A DNA stretch of 58,503 nt from Streptomyces sp. ADI95-17 (GCF_003846175.1 NZ_ML123048.1:373337-431839); one strand, 5' to 3'. Shown: positions 25,358-36,158, counted from the stretch's first letter. Notes: generated by a model from the letters alone, not told the origin. Translations and numbers: made by a program.

Positions 25358-26827
25358 TCAGTCCCGCGACAGTTCGGCCTCGGCCGCCGCAAGGGCGGCG
25401 AATTCCTCCTCCGGGGCACTCGCGACGAGGCGGTGGCGGCTGTAGAAGGCGAAGTAGGCCAGTGCCACCACGTACACGCCGAGCGCGATGAACGCGGCGT
25501 CCCGGTCCACCAGGAAGGTCGCCACCAGCGCCGAGCATGCCAGCACGAGGGCCACGGACGAGGTGAGCGCGCCGCCGGGCGTGCGGTAGGGCCGTTCCAG
25601 GTGCGGTTCGCGCCGGCGCAGCACGATGTGGGAGAGCGCCATCAGGGCGTAGCTGATGGTGGCGCCGAAGACGGCGACGTTCAGCATCCGGCCGCCGTTG
25701 CCGATCCAGGCGGCGAGTGCGAAGCCGATCGCGCCGGGGATCAGCAGGCCGAGGTAGGGGGACTTGCGGCGGTTGGTCAGGGAGAGGAAGCGGGGCAGGT
25801 AGCCGGCCCGGGAGAGTGCGAACAGCTGGCGGGAGCCGGCGAAGATCAGCGAGAAGAAGGAGGCCACCAGGCCCGCCAGGCCGGCGTAGTTGACGAAGCG
25901 GCTCAGGGCGGTGGGGCCGCCGTCGCCCTCCAGCGCGACGACCAGGGGGTTGCCCGCCTCCTGGATGGCCTTCGCGCCCTGTGCGCCGGTGGCGGAGAGG
26001 AAGGTGAGCACCGCCAGGCCCACCAGCACGGTGAGCGAGATGGCCAGCGCCCTCGGCATCGACCTGACGGGGTCCTTGGCCTCCTCGGCGGCGAGCGGCA
26101 CGCCCTCGACGCCCAGGAAGAACCACATGCCGAAGGGGAAGGCGGCCCAGATACCGAGAAGCCCGAAGGGCAGCCAGGAGGAGGAGCCGAGTGCTCCGGT
26201 GTCGACCGGGATGTCGTTGAGGCGGTCGGCGTCGAATTCGGTGAACGCGCCGATCGCGAAGATCAGCAGGGCGGCCACGGCGACGGCGGTCACGATCAGG
26301 CTGAACCGCAGCGCCTCGCCGACACCCCAGAGGTGGATCCCGATGAAGACGGCGAAGCAGGCGAGATGGACGGGCCAGCCGGAGGTGAGCCCGAAGAGGC
26401 CGAGGGACTCGACGTAGTCGCCGATGAACAGCGAGATGGCGGCGGGGGCGAGGATGTACTCGATGAGGATGGCCGTACCGGTCAGGAAGCCGCCCCAGGT
26501 GCCCAGGGCCCGGCGGGCGAATCCGTAACCGCCGCCCGCTGTGGGCAGGATGGCGGAGAGTTCGGCCAGGGCGAAGACCAGGCACGCGTACATCAGGCCC
26601 ATCAGCACGGTGGCCGCGGCGAGCCCGCCGAAGCCGCCCTTGGACAGGCCGATGTTCCAGCCGGAGTAGTCGCCGGAGACGACATAGGCGACGCCGAGTC
26701 CGGTCAGCAGGAGCCAGCCCGCGCTGCCCCGGCGCAGCGTACGGCGGTGCAGATACTCGTCCTTGCCGGTCACCGCGCCGGCCGTGTCGCCGGGTGGGCT
26801 GGTGGGTGTGTCGGTTCCCTGGGCCAT
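25358..26827 (-). CDS. APC-family permease, probably ethanolamine uptake
   Basis: This 489-residue polytopic permease of the amino acid/polyamine/organocation superfamily has about twelve helices. It starts with a cytosolic tail (MAQGTDTPTSPPGDTAG), and SGDYSGWNIGLSKGGFGG is typical of ethanolamine permeases of this superfamily. It faces the GlnA4-type ligase gene across a shared 267-bp promoter region, in which no clear GlnR box was found. It would supply ethanolamine to the ligase. The start at 26827 has GGAG six bases upstream. Confidence 0.82.
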   Translation of the reverse strand: MAQGTDTPTSPPGDTAGAVTGKDEYLHRRTLRRGSAGWLLLTGLGVAYVVSGDYSGWNIGLSKGGFGGLAAATVLMGLMYACLVFALAELSAILPTAGGGYGFARRALGTWGGFLTGTAILIEYILAPAAISLFIGDYVESLGLFGLTSGWPVHLACFAVFIGIHLWGVGEALRFSLIVTAVAVAALLIFAIGAFTEFDADRLNDIPVDTGALGSSSWLPFGLLGIWAAFPFGMWFFLGVEGVPLAAEEAKDPVRSMPRALAISLTVLVGLAVLTFLSATGAQGAKAIQEAGNPLVVALEGDGGPTALSRFVNYAGLAGLVASFFSLIFAGSRQLFALSRAGYLPRFLSLTNRRKSPYLGLLIPGAIGFALAAWIGNGGRMLNVAVFGATISYALMALSHIVLRRREPHLERPYRTPGGALTSSVALVLACSALVATFLVDRDAAFIALGVYVVALAYFAFYSRHRLVASAPEEEFAALAAAEAELSRD

Positions 26828-27094
26828 GGGGCGCTCCAGATGTGTGTCGACGGCGCTGCGTCGAGGCGTGGCAGACGAAAAGGGCGCATCAAAGGTTCGT
26901 CGCCACACCTTTGTGGAACGTCAGGGGAAACACAAGGGGCGCGCGTTAAACAGTGGTTACGGATGTGCGCCCAGCTCGTGGCGGGTGCGCCAGGCGCCTC
27001 CGGAGGCGATTCACCACCGTCGGCCGGGCCCTCTTCCCAAGCAATGGTTCCCTGTCATACCTTATGGATCTCGGTGCACCCAAGGAGGAATCCC

Positions 27095-28459
27095 GTGGCA
27101 GACCGCACACCCCCGCTCGCCGTCGAGGAGCTGCGCTCGCTCGTGGCGAGCGGGGCCATCGACACCGTCGTCCTGGCCTTCCCCGACATGCAGGGCCGGC
27201 TCCAGGGCAAGCGGTTCGCCGCCGGGTTCTTCCTCGACGAGGTTCTGGAGCACGGTACCGAGGGCTGCAACTATCTGCTGGCCGTCGACACCGACATGAA
27301 CACCGTCGACGGCTACGCGATGTCCTCCTGGGAGCGCGGCTACGGCGACTTCGCGATGGTCCCGGACCTCGACACCCTGCGGCTGCTGCCCTGGCACGAG
27401 GGCACCGCACTGCTCGTCGCCGACCTCGCCTGGAACGACGGCGGCCCGGTCGTCGCCGCACCGCGCCAGGTGCTTCGCCGCCAGCTGGACCGGCTGGCCG
27501 GCCTCGGCTACCGGGCCCAGGTGGGCACGGAGCTGGAGTTCATCGTCTTCAAGGACACCTACGAGCAGGCCTGGGACCGCGGCTACCGCGGGCTGACCCC
27601 GGCCAATCAGTACAACATCGACTACTCCATCCTCGGCACCGGCCGCGTCGAACCCCTGCTGCGCCGCATCCGCAACGAGATGCAGGCGGCCGGGCTGACC
27701 GTCGAGTCGGCCAAGGGCGAGTGCAACCTCGGACAGCACGAGATCGCCTTCCGCTACGACGAGGCACTGGTCACCTGCGACCAGCACGCCGTCTACAAGA
27801 CCGGCGCCAAGGAGATCGCCGCGCAGGAGGGCGTCTCGCTCACCTTCATGGCCAAGTACGACGAGCGCGAGGGCAACTCCTGTCACATCCACCTCTCGCT
27901 CACCGACGACAACGGCGACAACGCGATGTCGGGTGACGGCCCGGACGGCATGTCGGACCTGATGCGGCACTTCCTCGCCGGACAACTCGCCGCCCTGCGC
28001 GACTTCTCCCTGCTCTACGCGCCGAACATCAACTCCTACAAGCGGTTCCAGCCCGGCTCCTTCGCGCCGACCGCCGTCGCCTGGGGCCACGACAACCGCA
28101 CCTGCTCCCTGCGGGTGGTCGGCCACGGCCGCTCCCGCCGCTTCGAGAACCGGCTGCCCGGCGGCGACGTCAATCCGTACCTGGCCACCGCCGGACTGGT
28201 CGCCGCGGGGCTGTACGGCGTGGAGCACGAGCTGGCACTGCCGGAGGTCTGTACGGGCAACGCCTACACCGCCGAGTACGAGCAGGTGCCGACCACCCTG
28301 CGCGAGGCCGCCGACCTGTGGGAGGCCAGCCCCATCGCCAAGGAGGCGTTCGGCGAGGAGGTCGTCGCGCACTACCTGAACATGGCGCGTGTCGAACTCG
28401 CCGCCTACGACGCCGCCGTGACCGACTGGGAGCTGCGCCGCTCCTTCGAGCGCCTGTGA
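27095..28459 (+). CDS. glnA4: GlnA4-type gamma-glutamylethanolamide synthetase
   Basis: This 454-residue glutamine synthetase-like ligase resembles Streptomyces GlnA4, shown in S. coelicolor to join glutamate to ethanolamine with ATP. Family landmarks include GTELEFIVF, GECNLGQHEI, GNSCHIHLSL, NSYKRFQPGSFAP and NRTCSLRVVG. It lacks the Tyr adenylylation setting of true GlnA enzymes, as expected for the GlnA2/3/4 group. The GTG at 27095 follows AAGGAGG six bases upstream. The following genes code for an aldehyde dehydrogenase and an SDR, and the divergent genes code for a permease and a hydrolase, together making a catabolic pathway. Confidence 0.88.
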   Translation: MADRTPPLAVEELRSLVASGAIDTVVLAFPDMQGRLQGKRFAAGFFLDEVLEHGTEGCNYLLAVDTDMNTVDGYAMSSWERGYGDFAMVPDLDTLRLLPWHEGTALLVADLAWNDGGPVVAAPRQVLRRQLDRLAGLGYRAQVGTELEFIVFKDTYEQAWDRGYRGLTPANQYNIDYSILGTGRVEPLLRRIRNEMQAAGLTVESAKGECNLGQHEIAFRYDEALVTCDQHAVYKTGAKEIAAQEGVSLTFMAKYDEREGNSCHIHLSLTDDNGDNAMSGDGPDGMSDLMRHFLAGQLAALRDFSLLYAPNINSYKRFQPGSFAPTAVAWGHDNRTCSLRVVGHGRSRRFENRLPGGDVNPYLATAGLVAAGLYGVEHELALPEVCTGNAYTAEYEQVPTTLREAADLWEASPIAKEAFGEEVVAHYLNMARVELAAYDAAVTDWELRRSFERL

Positions 28460-28497
28460 CCGCCGTCCCGTCCCTCACTCCCGATCGAGGCCCGCAC

Positions 28498-29886
28498 GTG
28501 TCCCACCAGTCCGCACCGCACAGCCTGGACATCCTGAACCCGGCCACCGCCGAGGTCATCGCCACCGTCCCGGCCACCGACGCCGCCGCTGTCGACGCGG
28601 CCGTCGCCCGCGCCGCCACCGCCCAGCGCGTCTGGGCCGCGGCGGCACCCGCCGACCGCGCCCGGCTGCTCCGCCGGTTCGCCGCCACCGTCGACGAACA
28701 CATCGAGGAACTGGCCCTGCTGGAGGTCCGCGAGGCCGGTCACACCATCGGCAACGCCCGCTGGGAGGCGGGCAATGTGCGCGACCTCCTCGACTACTGC
28801 GCCGGCGGCGTCGAACGCCTGCTGGGCCGGCAGATCCCGGTCGCCGGCGGCATCGACTTCACCCTGCTGGAACCGCTCGGCGTCGTCGGGGTCATCGCCC
28901 CGTGGAACTTCCCGATGCCGATCGCCGCCTGGGGCGCGGCCCCGGCGCTCGCCGCCGGCAACGCCGTACTGCTCAAGCCCGCCGAGACCACCCCGCTGAC
29001 CGCGCTGCGCCTGGCGGAGCTGGCCCTGGAGGCCGGGCTGCCCGGCGGACTGTTCCAGGTGCTGCCGGGCGAGGGTCCGGTGGCCGGCGCCGCCCTGGTG
29101 GACCACCCCGGGGTGGCCAAGATCGTCTTCACCGGCTCCACCCGGACCGGCAAGCACATCATGACCCGCTGCGCCGAACGCGTGAAGCGCCTCACCCTGG
29201 AACTGGGCGGCAAGAGCCCCAACGTCGTCTTCGCCGACGCCGACCTGGAGGCCGCGGCGGCCGGGACGCCGATGTCCTTCCTGGACAACGCCGGCCAGGA
29301 CTGCTGCGCCCGGACCCGCATCCTGGTCGAGCGCTCGGTCCACGACCGCTTCCTCGATCTGCTGGCACCGGCCGTCGCCGCCGTGGTGGTCGGCGACCCG
29401 TCGGACGAGAAGACCCAGATGGGTCCGCTGATCTCGGCCGTCCAGCGGGAGCGCGTGAGCGGGTTCGTGGATGCCCTGCCCGACGGCGTACGGACGGTCC
29501 TCGGCTCGGCGCCCGACGGCCCCGGCTTCTGGTACCCGCCGACCGTGCTCGCCGGGGTGTCGCCCGATGCCCCGGTGGCCGTCGACGAGGTCTTCGGGCC
29601 GGTCGCCGTGGTGCTGCCGTTCGACGACGAGGCGGACGCCGTACGACTGGCGAACGCTACGGAATACGGTCTGGCCGGATCGATCTGGACGCGTGACGTG
29701 GCCCGTGCGCTGCGGGTCGGCCAGGGGCTGCGGGCCGGGAACCTCTCGGTCAACTCGCACTCCAGCGTCCGCTACGCCACACCCTTCGGCGGCTACAAAC
29801 AGTCCGGGCTGGGGCGCGAGCTCGGCCCCGACGCACTCGCCGCCTTCACCGAAACCAAGAACGTCTTCATCAGCACGGAGGCCTGA
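28498..29886 (+). CDS. aldehyde dehydrogenase
   Basis: This 462-residue NAD(P)-dependent aldehyde dehydrogenase has the cofactor motif FTGSTRTG, general base E235 (LELGGK) and nucleophile C269 in GQDCC. It lies directly after glnA4 and probably oxidises the gamma-glutamyl aldehyde formed from gamma-glutamylethanolamide to gamma-glutamylglycine (inference from context). GTG 28498 was chosen for its ribosome binding site (CGAGG); an upstream GTG (28456) that overlaps the glnA4 stop is an alternative and would add 14 residues. Confidence 0.88.
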   Translation: MSHQSAPHSLDILNPATAEVIATVPATDAAAVDAAVARAATAQRVWAAAAPADRARLLRRFAATVDEHIEELALLEVREAGHTIGNARWEAGNVRDLLDYCAGGVERLLGRQIPVAGGIDFTLLEPLGVVGVIAPWNFPMPIAAWGAAPALAAGNAVLLKPAETTPLTALRLAELALEAGLPGGLFQVLPGEGPVAGAALVDHPGVAKIVFTGSTRTGKHIMTRCAERVKRLTLELGGKSPNVVFADADLEAAAAGTPMSFLDNAGQDCCARTRILVERSVHDRFLDLLAPAVAAVVVGDPSDEKTQMGPLISAVQRERVSGFVDALPDGVRTVLGSAPDGPGFWYPPTVLAGVSPDAPVAVDEVFGPVAVVLPFDDEADAVRLANATEYGLAGSIWTRDVARALRVGQGLRAGNLSVNSHSSVRYATPFGGYKQSGLGRELGPDALAAFTETKNVFISTEA

Positions 29887-29891
29887 GCACC

Positions 29892-30677
29892 ATGACCGAC
29901 ACCACCGCTGTCTGCCGCCGCCTGGTCGGCCGCACCGCCGTAGTCACCGGAGCCGGGAGCGGCATCGGGCTGGCCACCGCCCGGCGCCTGGCCGCCGAGG
30001 GCGCGCACGTCGTCTGCGCCGATGTGGACGAGGCGAGCGGCAAGGCCACCGCCGAGGAGGTCGACGGCCTCTTCGTACGTACCGACGTCACCGACGCCGA
30101 GCAGGTCGAGGCGCTGTTCAAGGCCGCGTTCGACACATACGGCTCGGTCGACATCGCGTTCAACAACGCGGGGATCTCGCCGCCCGAGGACGACTCCATC
30201 CTGGAGACCGGTCTCGAAGCCTGGCGCCGGGTGCAGGAGGTCAACCTCACCTCCGTCTATCTGTGCTGCAAGGCCGCCATCCCGTACATGCGCCGTCAGG
30301 GCAGGGGTTCCATCATCAACACGGCCTCCTTCGTGGCCCGGATGGGCGCCGCCACCTCGCAGATCTCCTACACCGCGTCCAAGGGCGGCGTGCTGGCCAT
30401 GTCGCGCGAGCTCGGAGTGCAGTTCGCACGGGAGGGCATCCGGGTCAACGCGCTGTGCCCCGGACCGGTCAACACCCCGCTGCTCCAGGAGCTGTTCGCC
30501 AAGGACCCGGAGCGGGCCGCGCGCAGGCTGGTGCACATCCCGCTCGGCCGGTTCGCGGAGCCCACCGAGATGGCCGCCGCCGTGGCCTTCCTGGCCAGCG
30601 ACGACTCCTCGTTCGTCAACGCCACGGACTTCCTGGTCGACGGCGGGATCTCCGGCGCCTACGTCACCCCTCTCTAG
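29892..30677 (+). CDS. short-chain dehydrogenase/reductase
   Basis: This 261-residue classical SDR has the NAD motif TGAGSGIG, NNAGIS, a catalytic Ser region and YTASK (Tyr and Lys of YxxxK). It lies six bp after the aldehyde dehydrogenase stop, with GGAGG before the start codon. In the ethanolamine scheme it could oxidise the hydroxyl of gamma-glutamylethanolamide to the aldehyde. This step is assigned only from operon position. A hairpin (30758-30783) closes the operon. Confidence 0.88.
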   Translation: MTDTTAVCRRLVGRTAVVTGAGSGIGLATARRLAAEGAHVVCADVDEASGKATAEEVDGLFVRTDVTDAEQVEALFKAAFDTYGSVDIAFNNAGISPPEDDSILETGLEAWRRVQEVNLTSVYLCCKAAIPYMRRQGRGSIINTASFVARMGAATSQISYTASKGGVLAMSRELGVQFAREGIRVNALCPGPVNTPLLQELFAKDPERAARRLVHIPLGRFAEPTEMAAAVAFLASDDSSFVNATDFLVDGGISGAYVTPL

Positions 30678-30757
30678 ACGGCGTGCGGTGGGGCCGCGGG
30701 ACACCGCGCCCCCGACCGTACGACCACGCCGCCCGGCCGGGCGGCCACCGGGCCCGC

Positions 30758-30783
30758 GGCCGGGCGTCACCCGACGCCCGGCC
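30758..30783 (+). terminator. terminator of the glnA4 operon
   Basis: GGCCGGGCGTC and GACGCCCGGCC form a perfect 11-bp stem with a four-base loop, about 80 bp after the SDR stop codon. No T-run follows. Confidence 0.65.
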
Positions 30784-30836
30784 GTTCCGTCTGCCCCGTC
30801 CCCGATGTCCGCCCACACCACAGGAGTGTCCTCGGC

Positions 30837-32156
<1,320 letters not shown>

Positions 32157-32166
32157 CGCCCGGTAC

Positions 32167-32210
32167 GCGTGGTGGCCGCGGCCCGGCTCCTGCTGCCCCG
32201 GCCACCACGC
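32167..32210. terminator. bidirectional terminator
   Basis: GCGTGGTGGCC (32167-32177) pairs perfectly with GGCCACCACGC (32200-32210). It lies between the stop codons of the convergent HAD phosphatase and phospholipase C genes. Confidence 0.75.
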
Positions 32211-32220
32211 GCCCTGCTTC

Positions 32221-34263
32221 TCAGCCGCTGACGCTCGCCGCGCCGGTCTCGATGTGTCCGGTGTACCGCCGCGACCAGGAGGCGTCACCGCTGATCCTCA
32301 CCGTGAAGTCGTACCAGCCCTTGGTCTGCGTCACCGCGTTGAAGTAGTCCTCCTTGCTGCCGCCGGCCGGGACGGTGTACGTCCAGGGGCCGTCGCTCCG
32401 GTACTGGCCGGAGGTCACGGTGAACGTGACGGCGCTCGCCGAGGTGTTGGTGAAGGTGAACCACAGGGCGGGCCTGCCGGTGTCCGGTGCGTCGGCGTAA
32501 CGGGCGGCCACCTCACAGGACCTGCCCGCCGCCGTGGCGTCGCCGGTGAACCGGCGCAGGAACCTGTTGGGTCCGGCCATGGTGAAGTCGTACTTGCCGT
32601 CTCCGTTGCCCGTGCCGATGTTGAAGAAGTCCGTGGCGGTGCCGCCCGCGTCCACGGTGTACTGCCACGGCACCGTCGAACGGTAGGCGTTGGGGTGCAC
32701 CGAGAAGTGTGCGGCCCGGGTCGCCGGTGCGCCCTTGTTGGTCATGGTCAGCCAGAGCTTGACGGCTCCCGCGGCACCGAACTCCAGCCGGTCCAGATCA
32801 CCGCCGGGCTGGTAGGGCAGCGCACGGGCGGGCCGGGTGCCGGGCTCCTGCGCGGGCAGCGCGTTGTTCTGCGGTACGGGGTTGGGCAGGGGGCCGCAGG
32901 TGTTCATCCCGATCACCGGGGTGGCCGGCAGGCCGGACGGCACACCGTTCACCGGATGGGCGAAGTCGAAGACGCCGGTGAGGTCACCACTGACCCTGCG
33001 CCGCCAGGCACTGATGTTGGGACAGGCCGCCGGCTTCCCGAGAGCCGTGGTCCAGGTCTCCAGGAAGCGCAGCACGGAGGTGTGGTCGAAGACCTCGGAG
33101 GAGACCCAGCCGCCGCGTGTCCAGGGCGACATGACGATCATCGGGACGCGGAAGCCGAGGCCGATGGGGACTCCGCCGAGGAATTCCCCCTCGGTTCCGG
33201 CGGGCGGCGACGGCGGCGGTACGTGGTCGAAGAAGCCGTCGTTCTCGTCGTAGTTCAGGAGGAGCACCGTGGAATCGAAGACGTCCTGATCGGCGGCGAG
33301 CGCCCGGTACACGAGGTCGACGAAGTGAGCTCCGTCGCCGGGCGGGGCGTACGGGTGCTCGGAGAAGGCCTGGTTGGCGACGACCCAGGACACCTGCGGC
33401 AGGGTGCCGGCCACCACATCGGCCTTGATGGCGGCGGCGATGTCATCGGGGGTGGAGCCGGTCACCTTCTTCACCGACGCCATCCCGAGGTCGTGCAACG
33501 GGTCGCCGGCCGGTGCGTCCGTGAACTTGCGGAAGTAGGCGAGGCCGTTGTCGCCGTAGTTGTCGTCGGCGTTCTGGTAGACGCGCCACGACACACCGGC
33601 CCGTTGGAGCGCCTCGGCGTACACCTCCCAGGTGAGCCCGGACTCGTCACCGCCGTCCTTGCTGGACGCGTCCACCTTGCCGCTCCACAGGAAGGTGCGG
33701 TTGGGCCCGGTGGCACTGAGCGCCGAGCTGAAGTAGGCGTCGCACACCGTGTAGTTGTCGGCGAGTGCGTAGTGGAAGGGGATGTCCGAGCGCTCCAGAT
33801 GGCCGAGCGAGCGGACGTTCCCCACACCCGTCACCCAGTTGTCCATCCGGCCCTTGTTCCAGGCCGAGTGCTGGGACGTCCAGCTGTGCGGCAGATCGCC
33901 GTTGCACTGGGCGATCGTCTCGGGATCGGCGCCGCCCGCAGCCGGAGTGGCGCTGAGCTTCCAGGGATACTGCCGCCCCGTGCCGTTGGGCTGGTCGAAG
34001 ACGCTGCGGCCGCCGCCGATGGTGATCCCGGAGCGGTCCGAGAAGCCGCGCACGCCCTTGAGGCTGCCGAAGTAGTGGTCGAAGCTGCGGTTCTCCTGCA
34101 TCAGCACCACGACGTGCCGGACGTCCTTGATGGTGCCGGTCGCCGCGGTCGCGCTCGCCGTGCTCGTCCGGACCACGGCGCCCGCGGCCACCGGGGGCAT
34201 GGCGGCTCCCGCCGCCACGCCCGCGCCGAGCGCCACAAAACCTCTTCGGGTGATCGGTGTCAT
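32221..34263 (-). CDS. Tat-exported phospholipase C (phosphocholine type)
   Basis: This 680-residue enzyme hydrolyses phospholipid head groups and belongs to the acid phosphatase-like non-haemolytic phospholipase C family. The N-terminus (TPITRRGFVALGAGVAAG) is a twin-arginine signal. The catalytic domain shows QENRSFDHYFG near the start and NYDENDGFFDHVPPP later, with conserved Asn, Asp and His residues. Two C-terminal beta domains of about 95 residues (VKLWLTMTNKG and LWFTFTNTSAS) follow. The length is typical for the family. A phosphate-starvation box is expected for such genes, but I could not identify one with confidence in the 175-bp upstream region. Confidence 0.9.
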   Translation of the reverse strand: MTPITRRGFVALGAGVAAGAAMPPVAAGAVVRTSTASATAATGTIKDVRHVVVLMQENRSFDHYFGSLKGVRGFSDRSGITIGGGRSVFDQPNGTGRQYPWKLSATPAAGGADPETIAQCNGDLPHSWTSQHSAWNKGRMDNWVTGVGNVRSLGHLERSDIPFHYALADNYTVCDAYFSSALSATGPNRTFLWSGKVDASSKDGGDESGLTWEVYAEALQRAGVSWRVYQNADDNYGDNGLAYFRKFTDAPAGDPLHDLGMASVKKVTGSTPDDIAAAIKADVVAGTLPQVSWVVANQAFSEHPYAPPGDGAHFVDLVYRALAADQDVFDSTVLLLNYDENDGFFDHVPPPSPPAGTEGEFLGGVPIGLGFRVPMIVMSPWTRGGWVSSEVFDHTSVLRFLETWTTALGKPAACPNISAWRRRVSGDLTGVFDFAHPVNGVPSGLPATPVIGMNTCGPLPNPVPQNNALPAQEPGTRPARALPYQPGGDLDRLEFGAAGAVKLWLTMTNKGAPATRAAHFSVHPNAYRSTVPWQYTVDAGGTATDFFNIGTGNGDGKYDFTMAGPNRFLRRFTGDATAAGRSCEVAARYADAPDTGRPALWFTFTNTSASAVTFTVTSGQYRSDGPWTYTVPAGGSKEDYFNAVTQTKGWYDFTVRISGDASWSRRYTGHIETGAASVSG

Positions 34264-34438
34264 CTGCCTGCCTTCGCCGGATTCGGATGCGTCGTCGGGA
34301 CGCCGAAGCCAGGGTGGCGCTCCAGATGGTCCGGCACCAGACCTTTGACAGGAGAGTTACCTGAAGTACTGCCAACTCATCAGCACCAGAGGCTGATTCA
34401 AAGGTATGCGATGGGATGTTTGCGGAAACGGATCACGG

Positions 34439-35344
34439 TCAGTGCTTGCCGTTCAGGGGCGTCCGCGTCGCCTCCGGCGCGGGGTCGGGCAGCACCCCCC
34501 GCAGTCGCGCGGTGAACGCCTCGGGGTCCTCGGCACAACCGGTGTGCCCGCCGGGGAACTCCACGAGCCTGCCGATCCCCCGGTCCGCCAGCCGGGCACC
34601 GGGAATCGCCGTGAGCAGGGTGCGGGAGTCCTCCCCGACACCGATGACCAGCTTCTCCGCCCCACGCCCCAGGGCCGCCAGGTCCGGCTCGTATCCGCTG
34701 AACGAACACAGCACATGCTCCAGGAACACCGGGAGGTTGGCCCCCATCCGCCGGAACGCCTCGGCCTCCCGCGCGGAGGGTTCGTGCGCCGCCCGGTGCC
34801 CGCCCCCGGCCGGCTCGGGCGCGTCCGGGTCCGTCAGCCCCTCGGTCATGGTGGCAAGCGCCGCGGCCACCCCGCCATCGCGGAAGGAGTCGCGTACGGC
34901 CGCGAAGAGCTTCCGCCCCCGTTCCGGATCGGGCAGCAGCTCCACCAACGGCGGTTCGTGCGCGACCACTCGGTGCAGCCGCTCCGGGTGGCGGGAGAGC
35001 AGGTCCAGAGCGACGATCGCGCTCGAACTGGAGCCGAAGACGGCCACCGGCCCGCCGTCCGGCGACAGCAGCTCGATCAGCCGGTGGGCGTCCTCGCTCT
35101 GCACCGCCACCCGCTGCTCCTCCGGCGCGCCGTCGAGAACGCTGCGCGAGTAGCCGCGCGGGTCGAACGCCGCGACCGTCCAGCTGTCGGCCAGCCGCGC
35201 CGCCATCCGGTCGTAGAGCCCCGCGTCACCGCTGCCGCCCGGCATCAGCAGCAGCAGCGGGCCCTGGCCGCGGACCTCGTAGTACAGCGTCGCACCGGGC
35301 ACCTTCAGCTGTCCGGTGCGCTCCGGCAGCATGTGGTCAGCCAT
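34439..35344 (-). CDS. alpha/beta hydrolase
   Basis: This 301-residue alpha/beta-fold hydrolase has an oxyanion region LLLMPGGSGD, nucleophile elbow VFGSSSSA (Ser in place of the common GxSxG second Gly) and a C-terminal His region (GGHTG). The substrate is unknown. Its ATG overlaps the end of the upstream TetR regulator gene by eight bases, so the two are translated together, and the regulator probably controls this enzyme in response to a small molecule. Confidence 0.85.
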   Translation of the reverse strand: MADHMLPERTGQLKVPGATLYYEVRGQGPLLLLMPGGSGDAGLYDRMAARLADSWTVAAFDPRGYSRSVLDGAPEEQRVAVQSEDAHRLIELLSPDGGPVAVFGSSSSAIVALDLLSRHPERLHRVVAHEPPLVELLPDPERGRKLFAAVRDSFRDGGVAAALATMTEGLTDPDAPEPAGGGHRAAHEPSAREAEAFRRMGANLPVFLEHVLCSFSGYEPDLAALGRGAEKLVIGVGEDSRTLLTAIPGARLADRGIGRLVEFPGGHTGCAEDPEAFTARLRGVLPDPAPEATRTPLNGKH

Positions 35345-35945
35345 GCCCGTTGTCCCTCTCGTCAGCTTCTTCACCCGCGGCGGACGGCCAGTGCTCCAGC
35401 AGGAAGTGCAGGGCCTCGACGGTGCGCTCCCAGGACGTCTGTACATCGCGGGGCGCGCCGAAGCCGCCGCTCGCCTCCAGGGCGCAGTAGCCGTGGAAGG
35501 TGCTGCGCAAAAGCCGCACCGCGTCCGTCAGATCGGGCTCGGCCAGTCCGTAGGCGCGCAGCATCGCGCCCGTGGTCTCGACGGTGCGGTGGTACGCGGT
35601 CGACTCGGCGACGATCTCGGGGTCGACCCGCATCTGCGTCGCCTCGTACCGGCCGGGCCGCTCCAGCGCGAAGGCCCGGTAGGCGTCGGCGAACGCGACC
35701 AGGGCGTCCTTCCCGGCCCGGCCCGCGACCGCGGTGCCGATCCGGTCGATGAACTCCCCGGCGGCCAGCAGCGCGACCCGGGTGCGCAGGTCGTGCAGGT
35801 TCCTGACGTGCGAGTACAGGCTGGCGTCCTTGACCCCGAAGCCGCGGGCCAGTGCGGAGATGGTGACCTTGTCGAAGCCGACGGAGTCGGCCAGATCGGC
35901 CGCCGCCGCCACCACGCGTTCGGTCGTGAGACCCGCGCGAACCAT
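35337..35945 (-). CDS. TetR-family repressor
   Basis: This 202-residue regulator has an N-terminal helix-turn-helix (about 10-55: VTISALARGFGVKDASLYSHVRN) and a C-terminal ligand domain of the type often found with short-chain hydrolases. It is the first gene of a two-gene unit with the alpha/beta hydrolase. The ATG at 35945 has GGAGGT upstream. The CCTAG-N5-CCTAGG-like inverted repeat just upstream is the likely self-operator. It could in principle bind elsewhere too, but the twin palindromes at 5263 and 5307 differ from this site. Confidence 0.88.
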   Translation of the reverse strand: MVRAGLTTERVVAAAADLADSVGFDKVTISALARGFGVKDASLYSHVRNLHDLRTRVALLAAGEFIDRIGTAVAGRAGKDALVAFADAYRAFALERPGRYEATQMRVDPEIVAESTAYHRTVETTGAMLRAYGLAEPDLTDAVRLLRSTFHGYCALEASGGFGAPRDVQTSWERTVEALHFLLEHWPSAAGEEADERDNGHG

Positions 35946-35967
35946 TCGCCACCTCCGTCGAAACCCA

Positions 35968-35982
35968 CCTAGACACCCTAGG
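35968..35982 (-). promoter_or_regulatory. inverted repeat, likely TetR self-operator
   Basis: CCTAG-ACACC-CTAGG is a perfect 5-5-5 inverted repeat about 25 bp upstream of the TetR start codon. TATATT-like and TAGG-rich sequence lies next to it, consistent with a promoter under autorepression. Confidence 0.55.
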
Positions 35983-36055
35983 CACTTTCCTAATATACAC
36001 AGGTGACTCCATCCGGGCGACGCCGAACAGGCCGTTGCGGCAGCCCGAATCCATA

Positions 36056-36158
36056 CTGAAGATCCCGGCATCGCTGAAGATCCAGGCATCCCCGAAACAG
36101 ATTGCAGAGCACACAGATGAACGGCACTGCACAGACGAGCGGCACTGCACAGATCGGC
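36056..36158 (+). repeat. two 18-bp tandem duplications at the gnd start
   Basis: The leader has two 18-bp copies (36056-36073 and 36074-36091, CTGAAGATCC-GGCATC with few differences). The first codons of gnd contain another 18-bp duplication (36123-36140 and 36141-36158) encoding GTAQTS/GTAQIG. The two repeat pairs are unrelated in sequence but share the period. Confidence 0.75.

Noticed and set aside
26828..27094. GlnR box between permease and glnA4
   Set aside because: Words such as GTTAC and GAAAC occur but not with the required six-base spacing.
34264..34438. PHO box upstream of phospholipase C
   Set aside because: Only weak GTT/TTC-containing words were found; no convincing pair of 11-bp repeats of the PhoP type.
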